DNA of 23,525 nt. It comes from UBA2943 sp946534895. Lineage in GTDB: Bacteria; Bacillota; Clostridia; Christensenellales; Aristaeellaceae. Location of the stretch: assembly GCA_946534895.1 (NCBI GenBank), contig CAMNDE010000057.1, forward strand, positions 1 to 23,525, given 5' to 3'. Position numbers and translations under genes: made by a program. Below the pieces are notes generated by a model. The model saw nothing but the letters and a program-made list of their open reading frames with translations. It ran no database searches and had not been told where the DNA came from. Of the stretch, positions 14,217-21,052 are shown one piece after another; within the stretch, counting starts at the first letter, position 1, and every line of letters starts with the position of its first letter.

Positions 14217-15614
14217 ATGGATAGGGAAATCCGGCAGAAGCTGTCTGCCTGGCTGGACGCGCACTGGGATGCGCTGCTTGAGGACCTGAAAACGCTGGTG
14301 CGGATTCCTTCCGTGGCACGCTATGATGATCCGGACACGCCCTACGGCCCGGACTGCAAAAAGGCCCTGGACACCGCGCTTGGGCTGGGCGAAAAGTACG
14401 GTTTCACCACGGAAAACTATGAGAACCGGTGCGGCAGCATGTCCCTGCGTCCCTCGGAGCACGAGATCGGGTTCTGGGGACACCTGGACGTGGTGCCGGT
14501 GGGCAATGACTGGACATTCACCAAACCCTTCGAGCCGCTCATGAAGGATGACTACCTCATCGGCCGCGGCTCGGATGACAACAAGGGCCCGCTGGTGGGC
14601 GTCATGTACCTGCTGCGCGCCTTCGAGGAGCTGAATATTCCCACCCGCCACGGCCTGCGGCTCTTCTGCGGCTGCGACGAGGAAAAGGGCATGAGCGACG
14701 CGATCTGGTTCGCGCAGACCCATAAGCCTTCCGACCTCACCATTATCCCGGACTGCGGCTTTCCCGTGTGCTACGGCGAAAAGGGCATTCTGACCCTGGA
14801 CCTGGTAAGCGATGAACCCATGCCCTCCGTGCTGGAGCTTTCCGGCGGCATGGCCAGCAACATTGTGCCGGATCAGGCCCGGATGCTGCTGCGCGGCACC
14901 TGTCCCGCTTCCGATGCCCAGTGGGCCTCCTCCTGTGAGGAAGACGGAAACATGCGCTTTACCGGCCGCGGCATTCCCCGTCACAGCGCGTCTCCCGAAG
15001 GCGGCGTCAACGCCATCCGTGAAATGATGCTCCTGGCCGAATCCTCGCCGCTCCTGACAGAGCCGGAAGCGAAGGTCATGCATTTCCTGCGCACGGTCAA
15101 TGATGATTTCCTCGGCACCGCCCTGAACGCCCAGGGCGAGGATGAAGTCAGCGGACCCACCACCTGCACGGGCACCATGTGCTCCCTGGATGCGCAGGGC
15201 CGGGTGCATCTGCACCTGAACATCCGCTACAGCATTTCCCGCAAGGGCGAGGACATCGCGGAAAAGGTCCAGGCCAGCGCCATGGCGCATCACTGCCACT
15301 CCGAGCAGGTGCACAACAGCGCAGCGCATTACTATCCCCGGGAATCCCCGCTGGTGGACCGCATGACCCAGGTCTACAACGAGATCACCGGCGAGGAGAA
15401 ATCCCCCTATGTCATGGGCGGCGGCACCTATGCCCGTAAATTGCCCAACGCCATCGGCTTCGGACTGGGCGGCATGAAGCGTGATGAATCCATGTTCGAG
15501 CCCGGACACGGCGGCGCGCACCAGGCGGATGAAGGCCTGTATCTGCCCAACTACCGCAAGGCCCTTGAGATCTTCGCCATGGGCATTCTCGAGGCGGACG
15601 CCCTGCTGGACTGA
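14217..15614 (+). CDS. M20 family metallopeptidase, PepV-type dipeptidase-like
   Basis: The 465 residues match the PepV/Sapep branch of M20. Zinc-site residues are visible: His89 and Asp91 in GHLDVVPVG, bridging Asp121 in GRGSDDNKGP, Glu155/Glu156 in CGCDEEKGM, Asp179 in IPDCGFPV, His256 in RHSASPEGG and His435 in HGGAHQADEG. All catalytic ligands are present, so it should be active. PepV-like enzymes cleave dipeptides, and relatives deacylate amino acids. The frame extends to a GTG at 14208, but AAGGAAGG lies just ahead of the ATG at 14217, which I chose. It has no signal peptide, so it acts in the cytoplasm, probably on material imported by the transporter encoded upstream. Confidence 0.9.
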   Translation: MDREIRQKLSAWLDAHWDALLEDLKTLVRIPSVARYDDPDTPYGPDCKKALDTALGLGEKYGFTTENYENRCGSMSLRPSEHEIGFWGHLDVVPVGNDWTFTKPFEPLMKDDYLIGRGSDDNKGPLVGVMYLLRAFEELNIPTRHGLRLFCGCDEEKGMSDAIWFAQTHKPSDLTIIPDCGFPVCYGEKGILTLDLVSDEPMPSVLELSGGMASNIVPDQARMLLRGTCPASDAQWASSCEEDGNMRFTGRGIPRHSASPEGGVNAIREMMLLAESSPLLTEPEAKVMHFLRTVNDDFLGTALNAQGEDEVSGPTTCTGTMCSLDAQGRVHLHLNIRYSISRKGEDIAEKVQASAMAHHCHSEQVHNSAAHYYPRESPLVDRMTQVYNEITGEEKSPYVMGGGTYARKLPNAIGFGLGGMKRDESMFEPGHGGAHQADEGLYLPNYRKALEIFAMGILEADALLD

Positions 15615-15636
15615 ACCTGACTGCCCCAGACAGTGA

Positions 15637-15685
15637 AACCCCTGACCGGCAGATATGCACACGCCGGTCAGGGGTTCATTTTTTT
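15637..15685 (+). terminator. Terminator ending the transporter-peptidase operon
   Basis: A 14-bp perfect stem (AACCCCTGACCGGC / GCCGGTCAGGGGTT) with a 12-base loop is followed by CA and seven T. It lies 22 bp after the peptidase stop. The opposite strand lacks a comparable T run, so it serves mainly the plus strand. Confidence 0.9.
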
Positions 15686-15699
15686 CCGCAGTCCGCGGA

Positions 15700-16611
15700 T
15701 TACTTTTCTTCCAGCGGATCGTCCCCCTGGCGGTAGGGCACTCGGGCCGCGGCCACCACGGAGGAAGCGGAAGCGGTATGCACTTCCTGATCATCGAAGA
15801 AAATATGCGGTCCGAATGCTTCCAGCACATCCTTCTTGTCAATGCCGCCCAGGAAGAACGCCTCATCAATCCGCACATTCCACTGCCGCAGCGTACGGAT
15901 GGGCCGCTCATGGGCCGGCGCATTGCGCGAGGTCACCAGGGCTGTGCGGATCGGGCTTTCTTCCTTTCCCCGGTATTCCTCCTGGATTCTCGCAATGGTC
16001 CTCAGAAAATTGGCAAAAGGACCTTCCGGCAGCGGAATATTGGCGTTTCTTTCCTCGCTCACCAGGAATTCATCAATGCCCTTCTGCTTGAAAACCCGCT
16101 CCGCGTCCGCGGAAAACAGCACGGCATCCCCGTCAAAGGCAATCCGGATCTGATCCATCCGCACGCCCGGATGCGCGGGGCCTGTAATGATCTGGCCCGC
16201 GGCCACGCCATGGTCCACGGCATCCTTCACATCCTCCGCCTTGGCCGAGAGGAACAGGTCCGTCTTCAGTGCCCGGAGATACGGGGCCAGCGGTGCGCCT
16301 CCGGTGAGCACAGCCCTTGTGATATCCAGCTGCCAGGCTTTCAGTGAATTGAAGATCCGCAGGCTCGTGTCCGGACTGTTGCGGGACATGACAATCACTT
16401 CCACTTCCCGCTTGTTCCGGTTCAGGCTCAGCAACGCCTTCACCAGCTGGAACGCCGTTCCCGGCTCCAGAATGTCATTCTCGTGCTCCCGCTGATAGGC
16501 AATATACGCCTCCAGGCCTTCTTCCTCATAAATCCGGTTTTCCGCTTCCAGATCAAACAATGCCCGGGAGGAAATCCCGATCACCAGCGGACTTGTAATA
16601 TCGTATGCCAT
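15700..16611 (-). CDS. 5'-nucleotidase, cytosolic 5'-nucleotidase I (cN-I) family
   Basis: It is predicted to hydrolyse nucleoside 5'-monophosphates in the cytoplasm. The 303 residues follow the cN-I family throughout: LVIGISSRALFDLEAENRI at the N-terminus, VEVIVMSRNSPDTSLRIFNS (70-89), TDLFLSA, and the HAD-like nucleophile motif IAFDGDAVLFS with Asp160 and Asp162. Later segments RTALVTSRNAPAHERPIRTL and EAFFLGG also fit. The ATG has AGGAG at 6 bp spacing, and a TTGACC...TAGAAT promoter is about 40 bp upstream. It diverges from the MATE pump gene. The substrate (AMP, IMP, dNMP) cannot be told. The family is best known from animals, but bacterial members exist. Confidence 0.88.
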   Translation of the reverse strand: MAYDITSPLVIGISSRALFDLEAENRIYEEEGLEAYIAYQREHENDILEPGTAFQLVKALLSLNRNKREVEVIVMSRNSPDTSLRIFNSLKAWQLDITRAVLTGGAPLAPYLRALKTDLFLSAKAEDVKDAVDHGVAAGQIITGPAHPGVRMDQIRIAFDGDAVLFSADAERVFKQKGIDEFLVSEERNANIPLPEGPFANFLRTIARIQEEYRGKEESPIRTALVTSRNAPAHERPIRTLRQWNVRIDEAFFLGGIDKKDVLEAFGPHIFFDDQEVHTASASSVVAAARVPYRQGDDPLEEK

Positions 16612-16650
16612 ACGCTGCTCCTGTCTGTGTCATTCCTGAAATTCCCCTGT

Positions 16651-16678
16651 ATTCTAGCAAGAATCCCGCGCCGGTCAA
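16651..16678 (-). promoter_or_regulatory. Promoter of the 5'-nucleotidase gene
   Basis: Minus-strand TTGACC (16673-16678), 16-bp spacer and TAGAAT (16651-16656), with an extended -10 TGC. Confidence 0.7.
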
Positions 16679-16714
16679 CAGGCTGTTTCCATGGTTTCTT
16701 TTTCGTTTCCGCTC

Positions 16715-16742
16715 TTGTACTTTCCGTTTTTTCCTGTATGCT
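16715..16742 (+). promoter_or_regulatory. Promoter of the MATE transporter gene
   Basis: TTGTAC (16715-16720), 16-bp spacer and TATGCT (16737-16742), about 33 bp before the start codon. It is divergent to the nucleotidase promoter. Confidence 0.55.
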
Positions 16743-16775
16743 TGCCTATGCCCCGCGGGCAGGAAGGACTTTGCC

Positions 16776-18131
16776 ATGGATCAGCATGATTTTTCTCAGG
16801 GGAGCGTCTGGCGCCAGATTCTCGCCCAGGCACTGCCGCTCACCATTGCCGAGATTGTACAGCTTCTATACAACATTGTGGACCGGGTCTACATGGGACA
16901 TCTGCCTGAGGCCGACAGCATGGCGCTCACCGGCATCGGGCTGGTCTTTCCCATTGTTTCCCTGATCGGTGCCTTCACCAGCCTCTTCGGCACCGGCGGC
17001 GCCCCGCTGTTTGCCATTGCGCGCGGCGAACACCGTGAGGAGCGCGCCGGGAAGATCCAGGGAAATGTGTTTTTCCTGCTTCTGGCCTCCTCGCTGGTGC
17101 TCACCACGCTCTGCTATCTCTTCAAGCGTCCCACGCTCTACCTGTTCGGAGCCAGCGACGCTTCCTATCCCTTTGCCGACGCCTATCTTTCCATCTATCT
17201 CATCGGCACGCCGTTTTCCATGCTGGCCACGGGCATGAACGGATTCATCAACGCCCAGGGCTATCCGCGCATCGGCATGCTCACCACCATGATCGGCGCG
17301 GTCATGAACCTGATCCTGGATCCCCTGTTTATCTTTGTCTTCCACATGGGTGTTCAAGGCGCCGCGCTGGCCACCATTATCAGTCAGGCGCTCTCCTGTT
17401 TCTGGGTGCTCCGCTTCTTTTTCGGCAGCAGGACCCTGATTCCCCTCAGGCGCGCCGACATGCTGCTTCAGAAAAAGCTGATCAAGGAAATCCTGTCCCT
17501 TGGCGTGGTGGGATTCATCATGAAGGCCACCAACTCCCTGGTCCAGATCGCCTGCAACGCCACGCTGCAGACCTGGGGCGGCGACCTGTACGTGGGCATC
17601 ATGACGGTGATCAATTCCGTGCGTGATGTGCTCTGTCTCCCGGTCTCGGGCATCACCAGCGGCGCCCAGCCCATTCTCGGCTATAACTACGGCGCCAGAA
17701 AATACGAGCGCGTCCGCACCGGCATCCGGTTCATGACCGTGTCCGCCGTGAGCTATACCCTGGTCACCTGGCTTCTGGTGCTCATTTTTCCCCGCTTTTT
17801 CGTGTCCATCTTCTCCTCGGACCCGCAGATGCTCCTGGCCGGTCCGGATGCCCTGAAGCTCTACTTCTTCGGCTTCTTCTTCCAGGCCTTCCAGTTCTCC
17901 GGCCAGTCCGTATTCCAGTCCCTGGGCGACGCCCGGCACGCGGTGTTCTTTTCGCTTCTGCGCAAGGCCGTCATCGTGACACCGCTGACCCTGCTCCTGC
18001 CCCGGCTCGGGCTCGGCGTCTCCGGTGTCTTCCTGGCCGAACCCATCTCCAACGCGGTAGGCGGCCTCGCCTGCTTCCTGACCATGCTCTTCACGGTGTA
18101 CCGCTCGCTGAAAACCAGTCAGCCCGCATAA
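16776..18131 (+). CDS. MATE family multidrug/cation efflux transporter, MepA-like
   Basis: The 451 residues and about twelve hydrophobic segments fit the MATE family, which exports drugs or metabolites in exchange for Na+ or H+. The opening SVWRQILAQALPLTIAEIVQ and LLYNIVDRVYMGHL is typical, as is the repeat at the start of the second half (LGVVGFIMKATNSLVQIACN, then GAQPILGYNYGARKYERV). The frame is open to 16605, but AGGAAGG just ahead of the ATG at 16776 and the family N-terminus decide the start. The substrate is unknown. It ends at a bidirectional terminator. Confidence 0.92.
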   Translation: MDQHDFSQGSVWRQILAQALPLTIAEIVQLLYNIVDRVYMGHLPEADSMALTGIGLVFPIVSLIGAFTSLFGTGGAPLFAIARGEHREERAGKIQGNVFFLLLASSLVLTTLCYLFKRPTLYLFGASDASYPFADAYLSIYLIGTPFSMLATGMNGFINAQGYPRIGMLTTMIGAVMNLILDPLFIFVFHMGVQGAALATIISQALSCFWVLRFFFGSRTLIPLRRADMLLQKKLIKEILSLGVVGFIMKATNSLVQIACNATLQTWGGDLYVGIMTVINSVRDVLCLPVSGITSGAQPILGYNYGARKYERVRTGIRFMTVSAVSYTLVTWLLVLIFPRFFVSIFSSDPQMLLAGPDALKLYFFGFFFQAFQFSGQSVFQSLGDARHAVFFSLLRKAVIVTPLTLLLPRLGLGVSGVFLAEPISNAVGGLACFLTMLFTVYRSLKTSQPA

Positions 18132-18144
18132 CTTCCCTGCATGA

Positions 18145-18174
18145 GAAAAGGACTGCCCCGCGGCAGTCCTTTTC
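18145..18174. terminator. Bidirectional terminator between MATE and DUF1643 genes
   Basis: A 13-bp perfect stem (GAAAAGGACTGCC / GGCAGTCCTTTTC) with a 4-base CCGC loop gives TTTT at the 3' side on both strands. It ends both convergent genes. Confidence 0.85.
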
Positions 18175-18175
18175 T

Positions 18176-18787
18176 TCATGCGAGCAGGCTCAGATAGCCT
18201 TCCACATCAAACGGATTCAGTTTTTCATCGCTTCTCAGGTACAGGGGGTGGTGGGGATGTCCCTTTTTGGAGCATCTGCCGCAGCTGTACCAGCGCGCGC
18301 CGTGCTCGACACCGATGCGGATCATGTCCTCCACGCACCTTTTCAGGTACGCCCGCTTCTCAATGACGGTTCCCCAGGCCGCCCATACGCTGTCCGACTG
18401 GCTCACGGCATAGGCAAAGGCTTTCATGTTCTCCCGGTGCAGTTCCTCATTGAGCGTCTGCTCCATGTCATCCGGGTCCGTGGCGCGCTGCGCGTAGACA
18501 TTGAACATGAGAAACGAGTCATACCCGTTGCCCAGCGCAATCCGCTCCACGCTCTTCAGCGTGGGGTCCAGCTGGTTCGGCCGGGCCGTGGACGGATTGA
18601 TGCCCACGCACACCAGAGGCCGCTTCCCCCTTGTGCCCAGCAGATACCGGTATTCCGTGTAATGGTTCGGCACAAACAGCCACTGGTTCACGTCATACTC
18701 CTGGCACGGTACCTGGGCCGCCGCCAGGGCGCTGTCAAAGGAAATGTCCCCCAGATCGCGGATATCCTGTTCCGGTAAATGCCGCAT
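18176..18787 (-). CDS. DUF1643 domain protein
   Basis: The 203-residue cytoplasmic protein has the DUF1643 pattern: VGINPSTARP (61-70), SVWAAWGT (133-140) and GHPHHPLYL (176-184), with a CGRCSKKGHPHH cysteine/histidine cluster. The family has no established function that I know of. It is often scattered in accessory positions. The ATG follows GGAGG at 7 bp. An extended -10 is just upstream, so the leader is very short; readthrough from the secreted-protein gene 32 bp upstream is also possible because no terminator separates them. Confidence 0.85.
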   Translation of the reverse strand: MRHLPEQDIRDLGDISFDSALAAAQVPCQEYDVNQWLFVPNHYTEYRYLLGTRGKRPLVCVGINPSTARPNQLDPTLKSVERIALGNGYDSFLMFNVYAQRATDPDDMEQTLNEELHRENMKAFAYAVSQSDSVWAAWGTVIEKRAYLKRCVEDMIRIGVEHGARWYSCGRCSKKGHPHHPLYLRSDEKLNPFDVEGYLSLLA

Positions 18788-18805
18788 GTCATCGCCTCCG
18801 GTACG

Positions 18806-18811
18806 AGTATA
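18806..18811 (-). promoter_or_regulatory. Extended -10 of the DUF1643 gene
   Basis: Minus-strand TGG-TATACT is an extended -10 about 20 bp upstream of the start codon. No clear -35 is seen, and it overlaps the end of the neighbouring gene's flank. Confidence 0.4.
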
Positions 18812-18819
18812 CCACAGAC

Positions 18820-19563
18820 TCAGCCGTTTCCGGACAGCGCGGCGTCATATTCCATATAATCCACCAGATTGCCGTCCTTGAGCACGGCCACGGTATACTG
18901 TCCGTCCTTTTCCGTCCAGACTTCCTCGTCCTGGGCCAGCCAGAGATACCCGAGAATCTCACGGTCGTTTTCATAGGCCATGGTGACGCTCATCCGGGCA
19001 AGCTGGTCCTCGCTCAGGCCGTACTGTTCCCGGACCGCCTGCTTCATGACCGCCAGCACATCCTCCGGAATCGCTTCCTCGATGTATTCCGCGTCCTCCA
19101 TGTCGATATCCGCGGACTTTACATCCTTCACCTCCGCGCCATGCTGCGTGGTGATTTCCATGGCCCTGGTCCAGAACTCCGAAATGCTCCGGGTCTGTGA
19201 CGTCTGCCGGACCATTTCCTCCAGCTGTTCCCGGCCCCAGACTTCCGCGTCAAACATGCCGGATGTGTCCCTGCCGTCCAGGCTCCACTCCACCTCAGGA
19301 TTGCCGCCGGGCCGCACCGTATAGGTGCCCAGCACATCATAGAAGGCTTCCGACCCGCTGTAGGTCACCACATATCCCTGATCGGTCTTTTCCGTATGCC
19401 GCGTGAAGTAGGTCAGCATTTCCTGAACAATCCCATAGTTCTTTTCCAGCAGACGGTCCGCCTCAATCCCGGCTTCCGCCCTTTCTGTATAGATTCCTTC
19501 ACCGCAGGCAAGGCCTGTCAAAAGAAGCACTGTCATAAGCACGAGGCAGGTAAAACGTTTCAT
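18820..19563 (-). CDS. Unrecognised secreted or membrane-anchored acidic protein
   Basis: I do not recognise a family. The chosen start gives 247 residues with a signal peptide (MKRFTCLVLMTVLLLTGLAC). Cys20 follows GLA, which is only a partial lipobox (Gly at -3), so it may be a lipoprotein or be cleaved near Ala19. The mature part is acidic, with a Glu/Asp-rich stretch SADIDMEDAEYIEEAIPED (150-168). The C-terminal LWLAQDEEVWTEKDG and YTVAVLKDGNLVDYME look like beta strands. The frame is open upstream to 19668, but GGAGGTG ahead of the ATG at 19561-19563 and the signal peptide decide the start. It has its own promoter and sits beside a DUF1643 gene. Confidence 0.8.
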   Translation of the reverse strand: MKRFTCLVLMTVLLLTGLACGEGIYTERAEAGIEADRLLEKNYGIVQEMLTYFTRHTEKTDQGYVVTYSGSEAFYDVLGTYTVRPGGNPEVEWSLDGRDTSGMFDAEVWGREQLEEMVRQTSQTRSISEFWTRAMEITTQHGAEVKDVKSADIDMEDAEYIEEAIPEDVLAVMKQAVREQYGLSEDQLARMSVTMAYENDREILGYLWLAQDEEVWTEKDGQYTVAVLKDGNLVDYMEYDAALSGNG

Positions 19564-19639
19564 AGATACACCTCCATCCATTACAGCCGCAGGCTGTTCA
19601 CAGAATAAACGCCGGCTTGCCCGGCTTTCATCCTTCTGA

Positions 19640-19668
19640 ATTGTAACAGTTCTGCTACGTCCTGTCAT
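19640..19668 (-). promoter_or_regulatory. Promoter of the secreted acidic protein gene
   Basis: Minus-strand ATGACA (19663-19668), 17-bp spacer and TACAAT (19640-19645), about 77 bp upstream of the start codon. One mismatch from consensus in each hexamer. Confidence 0.65.
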
Positions 19669-19686
19669 CCATCCATGCAGGTATAA

Positions 19687-19711
19687 GAAAAACCGTCCCC
19701 GCAGGGACGGT
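19687..19711 (-). terminator. Terminator after the 73-residue protein gene
   Basis: Minus-strand ACCGTCCC / GGGACGGT stem of 8 bp with a 4-base loop followed by TTTTTC, starting 6 bp after the stop. Confidence 0.8.
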
Positions 19712-19716
19712 GATGC

Positions 19717-19938
19717 TTATGCCGGATTGGGCGTGCTTCTCGGCATCAGACGCCAGTCATGACGGCCTTCTTCCATTTCCTGCCAGATCACTTCCAGCTT
19801 CTGCGCCTGTTTTTCCTCACGGCTGATCCGCTTCCTGTCGGACTTGCCGGTCTTTATCCGTCTGGCCCAGCTGTCCCTGAGGTCCAGCCGCAGTTCCGGG
19901 GCATTGACATCCTCGGCAATCACGTATGCATAGTTCAT
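19717..19938 (-). CDS. Small charged hypothetical protein (73 residues)
   Basis: No family is recognised. The 73 residues begin MNYAYVIAEDVNAPELRLDL. A strongly basic central part follows (WARRIKTGKSDRKRISREEK), then a Trp-containing, probably helical C-terminal part (KLEVIWQEMEEGRHDWRLM). There is no signal peptide or membrane segment. It is supported as a real gene by GGAGGTT 6 bp before the ATG, a good promoter upstream and a terminator directly downstream. An in-frame ATG at 19953 lacks a ribosome binding site. The composition would suit a nucleic-acid or protein-binding factor, but that is a guess. Confidence 0.7.
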   Translation of the reverse strand: MNYAYVIAEDVNAPELRLDLRDSWARRIKTGKSDRKRISREEKQAQKLEVIWQEMEEGRHDWRLMPRSTPNPA

Positions 19939-19988
19939 GTTCCAACCTCCCATCGCCGGGAATCAGTTTGCGGTCTCCCGCACTCCTT

Positions 19989-20011
19989 TAGTTCCGGACC
20001 GGGTGGAACTA
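19989..20011. promoter_or_regulatory. Inverted repeat at the transcription start of the 73-residue gene
   Basis: TAGTTCC, 9 bases, GGAACTA forms a perfect 7-bp-arm repeat that overlaps the -10 and the expected start on the minus strand. This is a typical repressor position, or a leader hairpin. Confidence 0.4.
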
Positions 20012-20035
20012 TACCATAGAAACAGACAATCTCAA
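20008..20035 (-). promoter_or_regulatory. Promoter of the 73-residue protein gene
   Basis: Minus-strand TTGAGA (20030-20035), 16-bp spacer and TATAGT (20008-20013) with an extended -10 TGG. Confidence 0.65.
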
Positions 20036-20050
20036 AGAACTATGTTTCGT

Positions 20051-20064
20051 TTGTCACGTGACAA
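20051..20064. promoter_or_regulatory. 14-bp perfect palindrome overlapping the -35 of the second AraC gene
   Basis: TTGTCACGTGACAA is fully self-complementary and includes most of the -35 hexamer (20058-20063). It is a likely operator. AraC proteins usually bind direct repeats, so a different regulator may use it. Confidence 0.45.
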
Positions 20065-20086
20065 GTTTGCGGTCATCTGGTACCAT
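20058..20086 (+). promoter_or_regulatory. Promoter of the second AraC-family regulator gene
   Basis: GTGACA (20058-20063), 17-bp spacer and TACCAT (20081-20086) with an extended -10 TGG, about 20 bp before the start codon. Confidence 0.45.
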
Positions 20087-20107
20087 GTGCTTTATGGGAG
20101 GGATGAT

Positions 20108-21052
20108 ATGGCAAACGCCTATGAACTGATCGAGTACAGCGGCACCAATTTCAAGTTTTCCATGAGCCGTCTGACCTATGTCACTCCGCACATGCATCAT
20201 GAGATCGAATTCGGCCTGTGCTTCCAGGGTGACATGCATATTGTGGAAGCGGGAAAGGAAACCCTGATTCAGCCGGGCCAGTTCTGGTACCTGAACCCCG
20301 GCGTCGGGCATGAGATCCTGTCGGGCAGCCCGCACAGGCCCTACCTGTCCCTGCATGTCCAGTTCCCGCCTGCCTTTTTCCAGGCCTACTTTCCGCAGAT
20401 GGACCGGGTCCGGCTGTCCGGCATATGCCTTTCCCGGGAACTGCTGGGCCCGGAGATCTATCAGAGCCTGCGCAGCGACATGATCATCTGCGCCAGGTCC
20501 TATTACCGCCGGGATGTCATGTATCCGCTCGTCTGCGCAGCGGGCATCAACCATATGATGTCACTTCTGCTCAGCCATGTGCCCTATGAAACGCTCTCCG
20601 AGGAGGAGCTGCAGAACCGCAGCATCCTGTCCGGCAGGATTCAGCGCCTCACCGATTACATCACGGACCACGCCCATGAAAAGCTTCTGCTGTCCGACCT
20701 GGCCCGGCAGGAGGGGCTCTCCCTCACCTATCTGTCGCATCTTTTCACCCAGCAGCTGGGCATGTCCTTCCAGACCTGTCTGATGCGCATCCGCTGCCGC
20801 AGGGCGGCCATGCTCCTGCTCAGCACCCGCGACACGCTCTCGGACATCAGCCTGAAGAGCGGGTTTTCCGCCCTGAAATACATGCGCACCGGGTTTCAGG
20901 AAGTTTACGGCTGCAGCCCGGAGGTATTCCGTGAGCTGTACCGCGACGCGCCTCCGCAGCCCGTGCGTCAGGCATCTCCGGGCGAATTCCGCGCCATCGG
21001 CAGGGGATTCACGCCGCAGGAGAGCCTCTATCTTCTGGACCTGCTCGCCTGA
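20108..21052 (+). CDS. AraC-family transcriptional regulator with cupin-like sensor
   Basis: The 314 residues contain an N-terminal cupin-like region with PHMHHEIEFGLCFQGDMHIV (His28, His30, His31, Glu34) and a C-terminal AraC domain. The two helix-turn-helix motifs are at about 193-216 (LLLSDLARQEGLSLTYLSH) and 243-264 (TLSDISLKSGFSALKYMRTG), ending FQEVYGCSPEVFREL. The frame is open from 19937, but GGGAGGG just before the ATG at 20108 decides the start; an ATG at 20042 has no ribosome binding site. It stands alone between a divergent small gene and a convergent aminotransferase, so the targets are unknown. The stop codon directly abuts the stop of the aminotransferase on the other strand. 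Confidence 0.9.
   Translation: MANAYELIEYSGTNFKFSMSRLTYVTPHMHHEIEFGLCFQGDMHIVEAGKETLIQPGQFWYLNPGVGHEILSGSPHRPYLSLHVQFPPAFFQAYFPQMDRVRLSGICLSRELLGPEIYQSLRSDMIICARSYYRRDVMYPLVCAAGINHMMSLLLSHVPYETLSEEELQNRSILSGRIQRLTDYITDHAHEKLLLSDLARQEGLSLTYLSHLFTQQLGMSFQTCLMRIRCRRAAMLLLSTRDTLSDISLKSGFSALKYMRTGFQEVYGCSPEVFRELYRDAPPQPVRQASPGEFRAIGRGFTPQESLYLLDLLA

Noticed and set aside
14142..15923. 593-codon minus-strand open frame opposite the M20 peptidase
   Set aside because: It crosses the strong terminator and two real genes. The sense strand has all M20 catalytic residues; the antisense translation resembles no family.
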